From positions 1,897,909 to 1,961,908 of the forward strand of contig CM035351.1 in assembly GCA_020137815.1 (NCBI GenBank): a stretch of DNA of 64,000 nucleotides. The letters run 5' to 3'. The first letter of the stretch is position 1; every line of letters begins with the position of its first letter. The translations under genes and the position numbers were made by a program. Source of the DNA: Hormiphora californensis. Its lineage: Eukaryota > Ctenophora > Tentaculata > Cydippida > Pleurobrachiidae. The notes under the pieces were generated by a model. The model had not been told where the DNA came from and ran no database searches. It was given only the letters and a program-made list of their open reading frames with translations. Shown here piece after piece: positions 48,250-59,689 of the stretch.

Positions 48250-48480
48250 GTCTCGTCCCCAAATCGCCTAACAACCTAATGGCCGGTACTGTCTCGTCCT
48301 CAAATCGCCTAACAACCTAATGGCCGGTACTGTCTCGTCCCCAAATCGCCTAACAACCTAATGGCCGGTACTGTCTCGACCCCAAACCACCTAACAACCT
48401 GTTATAAATGCCGTGGCACTGTCTCCACAAAACATCAGACAACCGATAAATGATGGCAGTGTCTCGACCCCATAATCAAC
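48250..48480 (+). repeat. 41 bp tandem repeat, four to five copies
   Basis: Units of GTCTCGTCCCCAAATCGCCT plus AACAACCTAATGGCCGGTAC at 41 bp spacing (48251, 48292, 48333), the later copies decayed. It lies between IAH1 and the NOPCHAP1-like gene. Confidence 0.9.
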
Positions 48481-48501
48481 GACCTAAAATAGGGCTCCAA
48501 A

Positions 48502-48872
48502 TCACCTGACAACCTCCATCCTCTCCTCCTCCTCCTCATCGCCGAGACCACTATCATCCTCCTCCTCTTCCTCTTCACTACTATCAGCCTCAATATCTGC
48601 ATCCTCCCTCATATTCTCCGCATCACATATAGCAACATTCATCTCGATATGCCTCATCCCCTCCTCCACCTGCTCTATACTCCGCTCAGCCTCTGCTACC
48701 CCTTCCAAAGCATCATTTGCTGCTCTCAGCTGGGGTAGGAAGGCCTCTAGTTTAGATATGAGGGGTGCGGCCGTGTCTATCTTGTAGGTCGGTGGACGTT
48801 CTGTCTCCGCTAGGAGTCTGATAACAGCCCTCTCCGCTGACATACCGGCTAGTGTGACGGATAGGGTTACTA
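48502..48872 (-). CDS. NOPCHAP1: NOPCHAP1-like (C12orf45 family) snoRNP assembly chaperone
   Basis: The exon begins after acceptor CCTTCCTGCAG (48873). From Met at 48843 it encodes about 113 residues. It contains PLISKLEAFLPQLRAANDAL and SIEQVEEGMRHIEMNVAICD, matching the two conserved blocks of the family (a FLPQ..AN helix and the later IEMxVA segment), then a Glu/Asp/Ser-rich tail with DSGLGDEEEEE. Human NOPCHAP1 links NOP58 to the R2TP complex during box C/D snoRNP assembly; the role here is by family. If the exon is entered at the acceptor, residues VVTLSVTLAG precede the Met. Confidence 0.65.
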
Positions 48873-49329
48873 CTGCAGGAAGGAGGGGTGAGGTCACACA
48901 CAGAGAGAGGGGAGAGAGGGGGGGAGAGATAGGTCGCATAGAGAGTGGGAGAAAGATAGGTCTAACACAGAGACAGAGAGAGAGAAGGGGAGAGAGATAG
49001 TGTTACTGGTGATGAGAAATGAGAAAGTCAAAAGAGATAGGAAGCTTGTGTTACAGCAACAAGATAAGAGAGACCATGTCCATATATGTTGTAACGTTAC
49101 AGGATATGTCAAATTACATTTCCTGAAACGTAGTACGGTACTCTTGAGGGGAATTTACTAAAGGGGACGTGGGACAGCGAAAAAAGAGGGACATTGGAGA
49201 AGGGAGGAAGGGTTCTATAGAATTCTAGGTTGATCTAGAACAGGGCCAGATTGAATAAGAAATGGAGAGAAGAAACATGAGAAAAGGACATCTGGTGTGG
49301 GGTAAAGAAAACACAACATGTGCGAGAAG

Positions 49330-49331
49330 AG

Positions 49332-49393
<62 letters not shown>
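49330..49393 (+). repeat. (GA)n microsatellite
   Basis: About 31 GA units between the NOPCHAP1-like gene and the PPxY membrane protein gene. Confidence 0.97.
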
Positions 49394-49396
<3 letters not shown>

Positions 49397-50249
49397 TACA
49401 GACGTGAGTGTGTAAAACCGGAAGCACACACGTGGCTACCTTTCGTTGCATTTAGACAACACACTCACATACGAACAATTGTGACACAGGGTGCACAATA
49501 CACACACACAATACAATTTGGTATTTGGGTACAATACGGATATTTCAGGGGGACTGTGGAGGATGTAGACAGTTACGCTTGAACTGTAACAAGGGGGGGT
49601 CAAGGTTTTTTTCTCACGGCTGGGACACTTGAGGGATTTCGGAAGCATGTAACACGCAGTTAAAACACACCGAGTTTATCTTGAAGAATGGTAAATATAT
49701 TTCCGAGTTCTGGGGACAGTTTAAAATATAAAATCTTGCTGAAATTCATTTAATAAACTCATTGAAAGAAAAACGATTTATACAATAAAGAGATAATAAA
49801 TTCTGAAGGTCTCAGAGACAGGTTTCTCTCTATTGTGACCATACAATTATGGTAGTCCTTTGTCCTACCCCACGTACAAATAATATGGTGCCAAAAAGGA
49901 CCGATATAGTATAATAATAGCACCGTGTTGTGTTATTGTTCTACAACTAGCAGCTACAGTCTGTTACCCAGTAACTAGCTAGAAGCTGGCAGCTAAAAGT
50001 CTGTTACCCAGTACTCAGTAGCTAGCTTGACGCTGGCACCCTGTTACCCGAGCCACCGGATACTTTTACTCAACGGATGATTTCACCGTTGACGCATATG
50101 CAAGCACACGTAATATTCTGCTGCTAGGTGAGACTATAACAGATTACACACGGACAGAAAATGACCTAATTCCCTATTTCCCTACAAACAATAGATCCTG
50201 CTGTATTGTGATAGATCACAGATATTCATCTGGTGATATCACTGAATGA

Positions 50250-50840
50250 TCAGTCCTCTACGTGAGGGGGCGAGGAGGGAGACCGTTGGTCGGGGGAGGG
50301 GTCCTCCAGAACATCCTCATATCTCGGAGGGAGCTGTGTTGTTTTAACTGTCAATTCATTGTAAGCAGGTGGAGGCGCATCCATGTCTGTATCAGCTGAG
50401 GAACTTCTTCTTCTAACTTCCAGTTCGTGGTCCCTCTCTAGAGCTCGTAACCGGCGGGTTTGCCTGACATAACTAGTTAGCCTCCGTCTATAGAGATACA
50501 ACCCAACCATTAGCACCACAGCCACCCCAACACCCACAAAAGACACCGCTAGGGTGATGCTCTCCTTGATTACTGGGGATGTTGTTGGTGGTTCTGGTTC
50601 CTTACAATTTAGTAGACAACAGGGTGTGTCACAGGGGCAGGTATATCCTATCTGGACACAAGGACCAAGATGTTCTCCATTCTCTACCCCCATACACTCG
50701 CACTTGTCACAGGGTGTCTTGTAATAGTCCATGAAGGCGTCGATAGTTGTGCCATTGTAGTCCACACAAGTGGGAATATACTCAGCTTGGAGGTTGGAGG
50801 GAAGGGCAGTGAGGAGGAGAAGGAGGGCAACTGGAGACAT
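50250..50840 (-). CDS. Type I membrane protein with Cys-rich ectodomain and two PPxY motifs
   Basis: 196 residues in one exon. Signal peptide at about 1-19 (MSPVALLLLLTALPSNLQA). A small ectodomain of about 75 residues has ten cysteines (25, 44, 47, 49, 61, 68, 70, 74, 75, 79) and one NGT glycosylation site. One membrane segment at about 95-117 is followed by RRR, giving a type I orientation. The cytoplasmic tail carries PPAY (157-160) and PPRY (171-174), ligands for WW domains such as those of NEDD4-family ubiquitin ligases. This architecture matches the WBP1/VOPP1 and shisa-like adaptor group, which traffic through endosomes; exact orthology is not clear. The start is fixed by the signal peptide. 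Confidence 0.75.
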   Translation of the reverse strand: MSPVALLLLLTALPSNLQAEYIPTCVDYNGTTIDAFMDYYKTPCDKCECMGVENGEHLGPCVQIGYTCPCDTPCCLLNCKEPEPPTTSPVIKESITLAVSFVGVGVAVVLMVGLYLYRRRLTSYVRQTRRLRALERDHELEVRRRSSSADTDMDAPPPAYNELTVKTTQLPPRYEDVLEDPSPDQRSPSSPPHVED

Positions 50841-50906
50841 CTACTGACATCTGTAGGGAGAGGGAGGAGGAGAGTTAGGTGTTTTTGTGGTTTTCACAGG
50901 GGGAGG

Positions 50907-50961
50907 TATACGGGGAATCAGTTGGGGAGAGATTATATGGAGAGATCTGATTCCCCGTATA
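50907..50961. terminator. Hairpin just upstream of the PPxY gene
   Basis: ATACGGGGAATCAG and CTGATTCCCCGTAT pair over 14 bp with a loop of about 25. Its function is unknown; listed as a structure, not a proven terminator. Confidence 0.35.
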
Positions 50962-51883
50962 TTTTGTTATCCACCGAACAACAATTAAAACAAGTTTCAT
51001 ACCAGTTTGTAAGTAATAAGTGTATATAAGTAAAGTTTGTAAACAACTAAGTACACGCGAAAAAAAGAAACACACACAGTGTAGATTTAATCTCCCTCGA
51101 TTCCACAAGAGAGAGAAACGGAGGTAAAGAGAGAGTGCAGTGGCGTCATGATTTAGAGAGAGAGAGAACTGGACCTTCGCCAAATTCGGTGAGCGAGGTA
51201 GTTAATAGATAATTGTCCAGGAAAGGGAGAAATGAAAAAGAAAACTAGGGGAAGAGAGGAATGAAAAAGAGAAATGAAAAAGAGAAATGAAAAAGAGAGC
51301 TAGAGAGAGAGAGGAAAAGAGAGGTGATCATGTGAGGATCTGACGCCACTACGCTCTCTACATAATCAACACATTAAACATGTCTATCGTTAACTAGTCT
51401 CTGACACACACGTACGCAAAAAACCTAGGGTGAAAAACCTAGGGTGAAAAACGGGGTGCCACTGGGTGACTCATGCTATTGTAGGATTTCAAGAAAAAGG
51501 GTTTTTTAAGAAGTCACCCAATGACACGCAATAACTAAACCAATCTAAATGGGGTGAGACACCTATCGTCTGTATTTTTCTCACTCTCTCTCTCGTTTCT
51601 TCCTACATGCAAAACTGCAACTACAGATAGAAAAACTTCAAATAAGATATGAATCTCAGTGTCTCTTGAAAAAAGTATAAAACAAATCGACCACACTCAC
51701 AAACATACACACATAATATTGTAGTTCAGTAGCTTAACTTACTATCACCTACCACTTAACATCATCCACACAACAGACAGACAAGCACACATTTTATGAA
51801 TTAAAAACACATGCTCACATTTAATATTTAACACACATGCACACCACTCGGGCGGCACACACAGTGTATATCATAATTGTAAC
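50962..51883. other. Spacer with GA/GAAA-rich sequence, no gene
   Basis: Only short purine-rich tracts (GAAATGAAAAAGA repeats, 51228-51320) and a doubled AACCTAGGGTGAAA (51422). No exon supported. Confidence 0.6.
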
Positions 51884-54800
51884 CTATACTTCATCTCTTG
51901 TAGCCATCTCTAGCGAGTCACCCCCGGCCCCAGGTGTGTCATATTGTCTCTCATTATCGCCCCGCAGGGTCAGACGGGTATATTGGTTACCACCCTGCTT
52001 GAAGTCATCGGTAGCCAGGGGTGGGATGAAGGCGGGTGTGATGTCAGCATCACTCTCACTATCCTCCCCGTCCTCACAGCCACTGTCGAAGTTCCGGGGA
52101 CCCATCAGGCTGAGGATGCAGGGTAGCAGGATGAGGGGGATGTTGACCGAGCAGAATGCGATACTCAGGAATATGAGGGCTATGTAGCTGCGAAGGAAGG
52201 GAATGGCGGTGAATGCAAGGGGGATGATCAGGAGGAACAGGGAGAATGCGGCACTGAAAATGGCAGGGAAGGTCTCAGCGAGGGTCTTCTTGGCTCTCTT
52301 TTTCCTGTCGTTAACAAGTCCAATAAAGCTGTGTATTACCAGAATGGAGTACTGGACCACCAGAGCAATGCCCAGGACCAGGGGGACCAGGGAGAATCCG
52401 TTGAAGTTGATACCCAACACCCAGAATGATCCAAACACCTGGAACACACCCACTACCATACACAGAGCAATGAGGAAGGCTGCGTTGAGGGAGCAGTGTA
52501 GGACAGTCACAGGGATGACAATACCCACCAGGATGCAGCCACACAACAGGGCAAAGTTCTGCCGGAGAGACTCGTAGAGACCCCAGAACCCGAATATGAA
52601 CCCGTAGATGAAGGTCTCAAAGGTACTCGTACTTGTGTCATCCACAGTGGACCGGGCCGATGCAATGGCAGAGAGGATGTTATCATGGGTAGTGAGATCC
52701 TTCATGTAGACCGCAGTCCGGGTGGCCACCAGGACACTGCCCTCAGCAGCACAACTAACCGGGATATCGTTATCAGGGTCAATACAGCTCAGGGCAGGGA
52801 GGGAGAGGGACCCCATGGAGGGCAGCCACTCTCTCATCCTATCGTTAAACTCGCTCACCAACAGGGGCTCCTTGGGAAGGACGTATGGCAGGAACTGATC
52901 CTGAAGTGTGTCCATACCGTCCGGTCTGTAAAGAGAATCGTCAAGGAACGCACCACTTCCACTGGCACCACGCCGCTCAAAACTAGCCTTTGTGATAGCG
53001 TTCTCGACCCCCTGACTGATGTTAGAGAAGCCAGTGAGAGTGACCATGCCATCACTCAACCAATCCCAGGCTCTAGGGTGGGGGAACTTGACGAGCCAGT
53101 CATTCTTTGCCAAATTATCGTATATCTCCATATTCCTTCTCTGGTTCTTAGCGTAGTTCCTGCTTCGGGTGACAACGTAGGATGAGAACATCTCGTACTC
53201 CTTCTCGTTCAGCTTAGCAAAGGAAGACTGGTAGGTACCAGGTTTAGCGACATCACTCATCATTAGACCATCACTCGTCAACTCAAGGGTGGCGTATGCA
53301 GAACACCCAAAGAAGACAATAAACACCCCGATGATAACGATTCGAACCACCTTGTTGAGGATCACAGGACCATACACGGAGGAAGCGAACTTGCTGAGGA
53401 GACTCTGTTTCGTGGAGGAGTGTTTGATGGTTGGATAGTTTTTAAACAGGTCCTTGGTCTGGTTGAGGAAGGTGTCTTTGGGGGGTTTACCGTCCTGTCT
53501 CTTGATCGGCACACAATCCATCCGGTTGTCCTGAGTCCTCTTACAGTTCCACACCATCGCAGGCATGAACATAAAGAGAAGGAGTAGGAAAGAAAGGAAG
53601 TTGATAGCCACCATCTGGATACAAATGCTTCTGAACCCGGGAATGGGCACGTACAAACCACACAGGAACCCACAGAGGAGAGTAGCAGTAATAACAAAGG
53701 TGACATGTCCCGCGTACTCAATGATGTTTTCCATATTAGTCTCCACAGTTTGGTCCGTGTCAAGGCGACTGTTGAATGTGAACATGAGAATGTACACGTT
53801 ACCCAGACACAGGATAAACCCTGCCAGTTGGACCAGGACAGAGAGGGAGATGGTGGGGAAGCCCATGAATCCCATGATACCCGTGGACCCCACAACCGCC
53901 ATACCAGACACAACGAACCCGAGGAACATGGTCAGGATGTTGGAGTTGATACACTTGTTGGAGAAGGAGCCCATGACAACGAAGGAGTAAAGGATCATGA
54001 GGGCTGCACCTAGGATCAGGAGGTGAAGTTCAGGGGAAGCAGCATCCACCGCCATATCCCCAGTAGACCTGTCCGTGTGGAGGTCAACCTTGATCCCATC
54101 AAACCGCTCCCCCGCGTGGAAGCCAGTACCATTGGAGCCGTAGTGCAGAGATTTCAGGTACTGGATGGTGTTGTTTTCCCAGTCCAGAATGAGCTGGTTC
54201 AGTACAGCAGGATCGCTGATACCGTGCCGCTCCTTCATCTCAGCCTTCCAGAACGGACTGTCAGGGGGCTGAGCTACAACAGGATTCCGTACGGAGGAGA
54301 TACCCACCCACTTGTTAGGTTTAGGTCTCGTCCAGTATGGGCTTCCCGAGGTAAAGTTCACGGCCCACATCAGAACCAGCCCAAATCATACAAGCACCGG
54401 GGTTTCTCTTGTCCCAACAGACCCTTTTCCTAAGCACTTCTCAATGCCATAATCGGTGTTATTGACAGCCTCCAAACTCAGCTGCACGTGCTCAACCAGC
54501 TCGGCATCGTTAGCAAAGTCTTTGATGGACGGTCCTCCAGTGGTAACCGAACGCAACAAATGCCATCCAGGTGAACTTGCCAAGCATGAACCGTTCTTTA
54601 GCGGCCTTGTAGGCAGCGTCCTCAATACCCAAACTGGTCATATTATTCCTCATCTGGGTCTCAATAGTGTCGAGACAAGCATTAGCTTTGGCCATGTCGC
54701 TGGCCTTTTCTCGCATGAACAGGAGGGCTATGTTAGTTGAGGTTTTTTCTAAGGTCTTCATGGCATCTGGGTAGTCGACATTGCCCTCCTTGAAACAGTC

Positions 54801-55426
54801 CAAGACAGTGACCCTCATACACGGTGTCTTGTCGATACCCCAACCATCAGGCAGAGGTGTAATGGTCGGAATATCCTTATGTAGACACTTACTCAACTCC
54901 ACATATCCCCAACTTTGGTACGCCCCACGACGCACATAGGACAGAGGATCGGTCGGATCAGAGGTTTTGTAGATATCAGGGAGAATGGGCCTCTCGCAGA
55001 AGTCATCCTGGTCCGAATGTAATCATCTCATTATCTATCATCTTAGTCATCCGTATCGATTGAGGAGAGTCGAAGGCATAGAGATGTTTAATCGTTTCCG
55101 CGATGCTCTCCAATCCCTGCTTCGTAATAACGTTTCCCTCCATCCCTCTTACTAAATGCAGACACGCCGAGACGGGGCAGGCTGCCAAAGTTCTCGATGT
55201 AAATGTTTTGTTCTCTCACAAACCGTGAGTTTTGTTCCATCCATACCGTATCCAGAGAATCGTCTATTTTAACCAGTGGAATACCGACGAACGCTAACAC
55301 GGCGATCAATACACCAATGATAAAGTAGACACCGGGGTGATCAGTTACTGATTTAGCATAGGTCTTGAACAGTTTAGCAGTGCCATGGTAGATTTTCTTG
55401 CGAGCTTTTAACAAGAGGTAAGCCAT
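51884..55426 (-). CDS. Patched/NPC1-related sterol-sensing membrane protein, frame-broken
   Basis: An intronless gene of about 1,180 codons of the patched-domain (RND) superfamily, membrane transporters or receptors for sterol and lipid cargo. TM1 is VYFIIGVLIAVLAFVGIPLV (near 55320). A large ectodomain precedes the sterol-sensing block of five helices (about 53510-54050: LLILGAALMILYSFVVMG, IPGFRSICIQMVAINFLSFL). A second ectodomain and five more helices (about 52110-52600) follow, then an acidic tail. The frame shifts by one extra base near 55140, 55012 and 54550, and an in-frame TGA lies at 54386-54388; between breaks the coding quality is high, with 828 residues uninterrupted. The TM4 and TM10 Asp motifs (GxxxD) are absent. 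Either a recent pseudogene or base-call errors; lack of introns fits a retroposed origin. Confidence 0.75.
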
Positions 55427-55792
55427 CGTGTCGATACTAGTTCATCTGTTTTCTGTACAGGAATAGAAAACGAATTAGTTCAAGTATTAAACGGAATTGT
55501 AGATTGTCAATCAAAAATGAGGCTAATAAACAAATATCCGATCAGCCAACTTTATAGAAGCATGAGGAACTAATTACTAAACAGAAAGATAGCATTAAAC
55601 TACAGTTATAAGTAGATGCTCACGCGTGACGGGAGTAACCGGTCAAAATACTGTCTGCAAAGCCTCTGACTCATTAGAGAATGGTATTCTGAACCATATG
55701 TTTGACTGCAATAACAAAAATGTAATGAGATCAGGGTCCTCAGCAAAAGGAAGGATGCCAGCTCTTACTCTACAGTCACGGAAATGATGAAA

Positions 55793-56092
55793 AGTCCTTG
55801 TCATGTGCTACAGAGGGGCTACAGAGCCTCCATATTTTCCAACTTGGAAAATATGTAAATGTATGTAAATGTAAATGTAATATAATCATTTATATATACC
55901 ACTTTATAGTGTAAAATAATGGAGCACGCACCAACAGCCTACGCTTGACATACTCGCTCACTTTCAAAAGTGGTACGGATACAAAACACGAGCTTAACAA
56001 AACACGAACATACAAACACGAACATAAACACGAACATACAAAACACGAACATACATGGAGGCTCAGCAGCCCTTCTGTAGCACATGACAAGG
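55793..56092. mobile_element. Small foldback element with ACGAACATA repeats inside
   Basis: CCTTGTCATGTGCTACAGA at the left pairs with TCTGTAGCACATGACAAGG at the right, then GAGCCTCCAT with ATGGAGGCTC. The middle has AAACACGAACATAC repeats at 55985-56055. Confidence 0.75.
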
Positions 56093-56334
56093 ACTTGCAC
56101 CTTGCGGCGTACCAAAGTTTTAGCTTGGCAAATGCTACTGAGCACTGACCCTATTGGCAGCGCGAGTTTAGACTTTAGGCAGTGCTTTCCAAAGTTTTAT
56201 GGAGTGAGAAATTTTGAGAAAAAAAAATGTAGAAGACACTTCCCACCGAGAGTGCTCAACAAAAGGAAGCGATTCAAATGGTTACGCCAAACAAATGTTT
56301 CACTACCACGGAGAGCAGATCATCAGCTACAGAA

Positions 56335-56733
56335 ATGTAGAATAAGGAACCGTAATAAAGTTCAAGAGCCTCCAAGAGCACCCAAGAGCGCACCCGATCG
56401 AAGAGAGACCACACCTGAGAGCGCACCACACCCAAAAGAGACCACATCCAAGAGCGCACCACCTCCAGAAGACACCACTTCAAGAGCGCACCACATCAAA
56501 GAGAGCTCCCCATCCAGAAGATACCACGCGCAGGGGACACCACGCGCAGAAGAGACCAGCGCGGCGTTGTATTTGCGCGTGCGGTCTCTTCTGCGCGTGG
56601 TGTCCCCTGCGCGCGGTATCTTCTGGATGGGGAGCTCTCTTTGATGTGGTGCGCTCTTGGAGTGGTGTCTTTTGGAGGTGGTACGCTCTTGGATGGGGTG
56701 CGCTCTTAAACTTTATTATGGTTCCTTATACTC
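56335..56733. mobile_element. Palindrome of AGAGCGCACCAC repeats
   Basis: Arms of about 190 bp begin GGAACCGTAATAAAGTTCAA and end with the complement CTTTATTATGGTTCC. Each arm is itself a tandem of AGAGCGCACCAC and AAGAGACCAC words. The centre, near 56550, is GC-rich (GCGGCGTTGTATTTGCGCG). Followed at about 56745 by a MITE of the GTTCACCCCCC type. Confidence 0.85.
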
Positions 56734-56739
56734 CATTTT

Positions 56740-56892
56740 TTTCAACTGTTCACCCCCCAAAGTCGTGCGCGGAATTGTTTTGCGCGTTTATCACATGTTA
56801 ACGTGTAGCGCGCGCCACCCAAATTCTAATTTTTATTAAATTTCAGTTTTTGGGTGAACAGTTGAAAAAAAATGGACTTTATTTGAGTAGTA
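56740..56892. mobile_element. MITE related to 61722-61876
   Basis: Left TTCAACTGTTCACCCCCCAA, right TGAACAGTTGAAAAAAAATG; the interior shares TCACATGTTAACGTGTAG and the GTGCGCGGAAT word with 61722-61876. Confidence 0.6.
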
Positions 56893-57479
56893 GGGACCCT
56901 AATCTGACCCAGGCACGGATTTCACCCCCCTTTTTTATGATTGGAAATAGTTAATTAATTGTCCCTTAGTCATGTACATTACAAGAAATATACGCGTGCC
57001 TGGGTTAATTGGCCAATAAAAGCCAATTAAGTCTTAATTGCCAGTCAAACTACCTAAATGTCTCTTATTCTTGATTGAAACATCGGATTTGAGTCTAGTA
57101 AAAAGCATAGTGTTCTAAATTACTCTGCAAACAAGATACAGTAAAAAATTTGGATAAAATTGGTTTTAAATTAGGTTTTTTGAACATGGGCTTAATACCC
57201 GCCAAAACCAATAAATAGGGTACTTTTCCAATGCTGTCATCTTTTGACTTTCATCTGTACTTTTATACCGCGCGCACCAATATGTACCGTGCGCGGCAAT
57301 CAGAACACCTTGTTCAAGGACAAAGGAAGGAGGTCTCATGGAAACAGCTGAGAAATGCGCTGACAAGTGCCGTAACCATGTTAATGAATTTCTTCCTCAT
57401 TTTACGACCATTTCCAAGTTCCAGTATTCCGATATTAAACACAAAATGAAACATGTTTGTATACAGAGAGGGAAAGAGT

Positions 57480-57490
57480 AAGAGTAAGAG

Positions 57491-57545
<55 letters not shown>
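57480..57545 (+). repeat. (GA)n microsatellite
   Basis: About 27 GA units; no gene recognised between 56893 and 57901. Confidence 0.95.
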
Positions 57546-57901
57546 AGGGATAATTACAAACATGTTTCAATGATTCAACCACACTGTTCTTTGTAATTGT
57601 TTACCAAAAATTTAAACTGACATACATAATAAAATGGTACACAGTTCATTGTTCAAATAGACAAAAAATATTAACAATTAATAACATCCACACATGCATA
57701 ATTATAAAACGGTCCGTTGTGATTAACTGTGTACCGTATAATCAGCTGATCAAACTGTTCACCCCACCCATGGTTTTATCTGGAAAAATATTTAATTTCC
57801 ACGTCACTCTGGCGGTATTATAATTGTTCCTTGCTATTTCGGGGTCAACATTTGGAATGAGTACGGAAAACAATGAAAGTTCAATTATTTCAAACACTCA
57901 T

Positions 57902-58356
57902 TCAAGGGCTTCGCCAACACAGGAATAGTCCCGCTATGACAGGCGACACCCAGTGTATTACTCCACCCCTAATCACATAGCGTCCCTCAGGATGCGACCT
58001 TCTCAACTCACTAAATGTCTTTAATGTTCTCTTTCTCTCAACCCTCTGCTCTAGAGTCCGATCAGGCTCCAGAAACACCTTGGAGTAGGCCGTAGTAGTC
58101 TTGAGCTCCCTTGCCTTCCTCAGAAGAGAAATCAGAGTTTCCCTGGAGTTCAGAGAGACAACGACAGGTCTCACTTTTCCATCAGCAGCAGCACCCACTC
58201 TGGAACACTTGGAGATCACAGGCTTCTCGTTTAGAGAGTCCATAACTCCGAAAGGGATCTTTGAGAAGCAGGATACACCTATCATTGCAGATATTTTACC
58301 CTTCCACCCAGGTATTCCGGCCGTTCCAACTGAGCGCCGTTCTGTGATGAGTTTTC
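57902..58356 (-). CDS. Exon similar to LINE ORF1/gag-type nucleic-acid-binding domain
   Basis: Acceptor TATTCTTTCAG at 58357 opens a frame of about 150 codons to a stop at 57902. The middle reads [39 protein letters not shown] and [13 protein letters not shown]. This order (a basic strand, a helix with LLRKAR.LK, an xPDRTxxER helix, then YxIRGG) is the pattern I recognise from ORF1/gag-like proteins of LINEs and their host-captured relatives. It could be a captured fragment spliced into a host gene, or a retroelement relic with a fortuitous acceptor. No partner exon identified with confidence. Confidence 0.45.
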
Positions 58357-58381
58357 CTGAAAGAATACAGTGGTGAGGGAG

Positions 58382-58470
<89 letters not shown>

Positions 58471-58492
58471 GGGGGAGGGGAGAGAGAGAGAA
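58382..58492 (+). repeat. (GA)n microsatellite upstream of the ORF1-like exon
   Basis: About 45 GA units with a G run. (CU)n in the minus-strand transcript, ending 25 nt before the acceptor. Confidence 0.97.
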
Positions 58493-58737
58493 AGAGAGTG
58501 GATGGTGAGAGAGAAATAGAGATAGGGAGATACAGAGAGAAATACAGAGACAATAGGAGAGAATCGAGATATAATATAATAATAACATAACGGCGAGGGA
58601 GATACAGAAAATTATTGTACATGACTGTACTGTTGAGGTTCACACAATAAATGCATGCACATCATTTCCCTCTAATATATGTCAAACTTGTGATAGATAT
58701 AGAGCTAGAGAAACACTCTAAGACAGACTATAGTGCA

Positions 58738-58766
58738 GGTCATGGGTATGCCATACCCATGACCTA
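58738..58766. repeat. Perfect 14 bp-arm hairpin
   Basis: AGGTCATGGGTATG, one base, CATACCCATGACCT. Confidence 0.9.
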
Positions 58767-59163
58767 CACCATACACCATACCCAGTATGGAGAAATATAT
58801 CAAAGGGATGGAGAGATAGAGATGGAGAGATAGCGATGGAGATGGCCTTGCTCAAACCTCTTTCCTAGGGGGGTTAGAACATAACATTAACAAGATGGAG
58901 ATACAGGGTGGGCCAGAAACATGGAGCCATTTTGAGATAACTAATGTGTCAATACAGTTCGCTCTCCGAAATAGAGCTAGAGATAGAGCAAGAGATAGAG
59001 AGAAGACATCTGATAGCGAACGACAGAGGGAGACAGATTGCTCTATCATAATCATCATACCTACATGAATAGCATGTAATAAAGATAAATAGAAATGTAA
59101 TAAATAACTGGGAAGAGAATGGAACTCGGGAGGGATTTGGGAAGGGACGATTTGACAACTAAC

Positions 59164-59257
59164 TTTCTTGGTTATGGAGATGAGAGTGTAGTTCACGCGT
59201 CCAGTCCAGTTCTCTTTTCGGAAAATATCCCAGCCACATACTAGTCGGCCATCGTCT
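59164..59257 (-). other. Candidate exon, unrecognised
   Basis: On the minus strand a frame reads DDGRLVCGWDIFRKENWTGR and on to a GTTAGT donor near 59164. Splice-like AG sites lie upstream but with weak pyrimidine tracts. The DDGRLV..WDIF.KE pattern recalls the C-terminal half of ubiquitin-like folds, which is a weak hint. It could be the exon before 57902-58356; the phase was not resolved. Confidence 0.2.
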
Positions 59258-59689
59258 AATTGTAGTCGTTACTGCGGTGAAAACTAGATTCCCATGTTTA
59301 TCATATCAGTTGGTACCTGGACGGGGCAAAGATTGTTTATAGACATGGTGATGTACTAGCTAAAAAAATGGTGAACATGTATATATAGACTGTTTATCGA
59401 TCGTGATTCGATTAATTGGGGTTTCTTGCAACATTAGCTGGTACAGAATTTAGTGGTAACAGTACCTCGTTTGTAATGATTCCCCGAGAGAAAAGAAGAA
59501 CACTCTTCCTCTTTGTAGACATTACACAATACACATCCGACATCCGTACACATCACTACTTTTGAGTTTTCCGTTCGCAGCATTAAACTATCAAATACTA
59601 CCAGTTATAAATAAGAAATTTAGGGATTAAAGGATAATAAATAGAGGGGATAGGTAAAGTAACAAGGAGAATTGGTTCAAAAGTAGGTA

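Noticed and set aside
54386-54388. In-frame TGA as a selenocysteine codon in the patched-related gene
   Set aside because: No family precedent and the gene has other breaks nearby; a nonsense change or sequence error is likelier.
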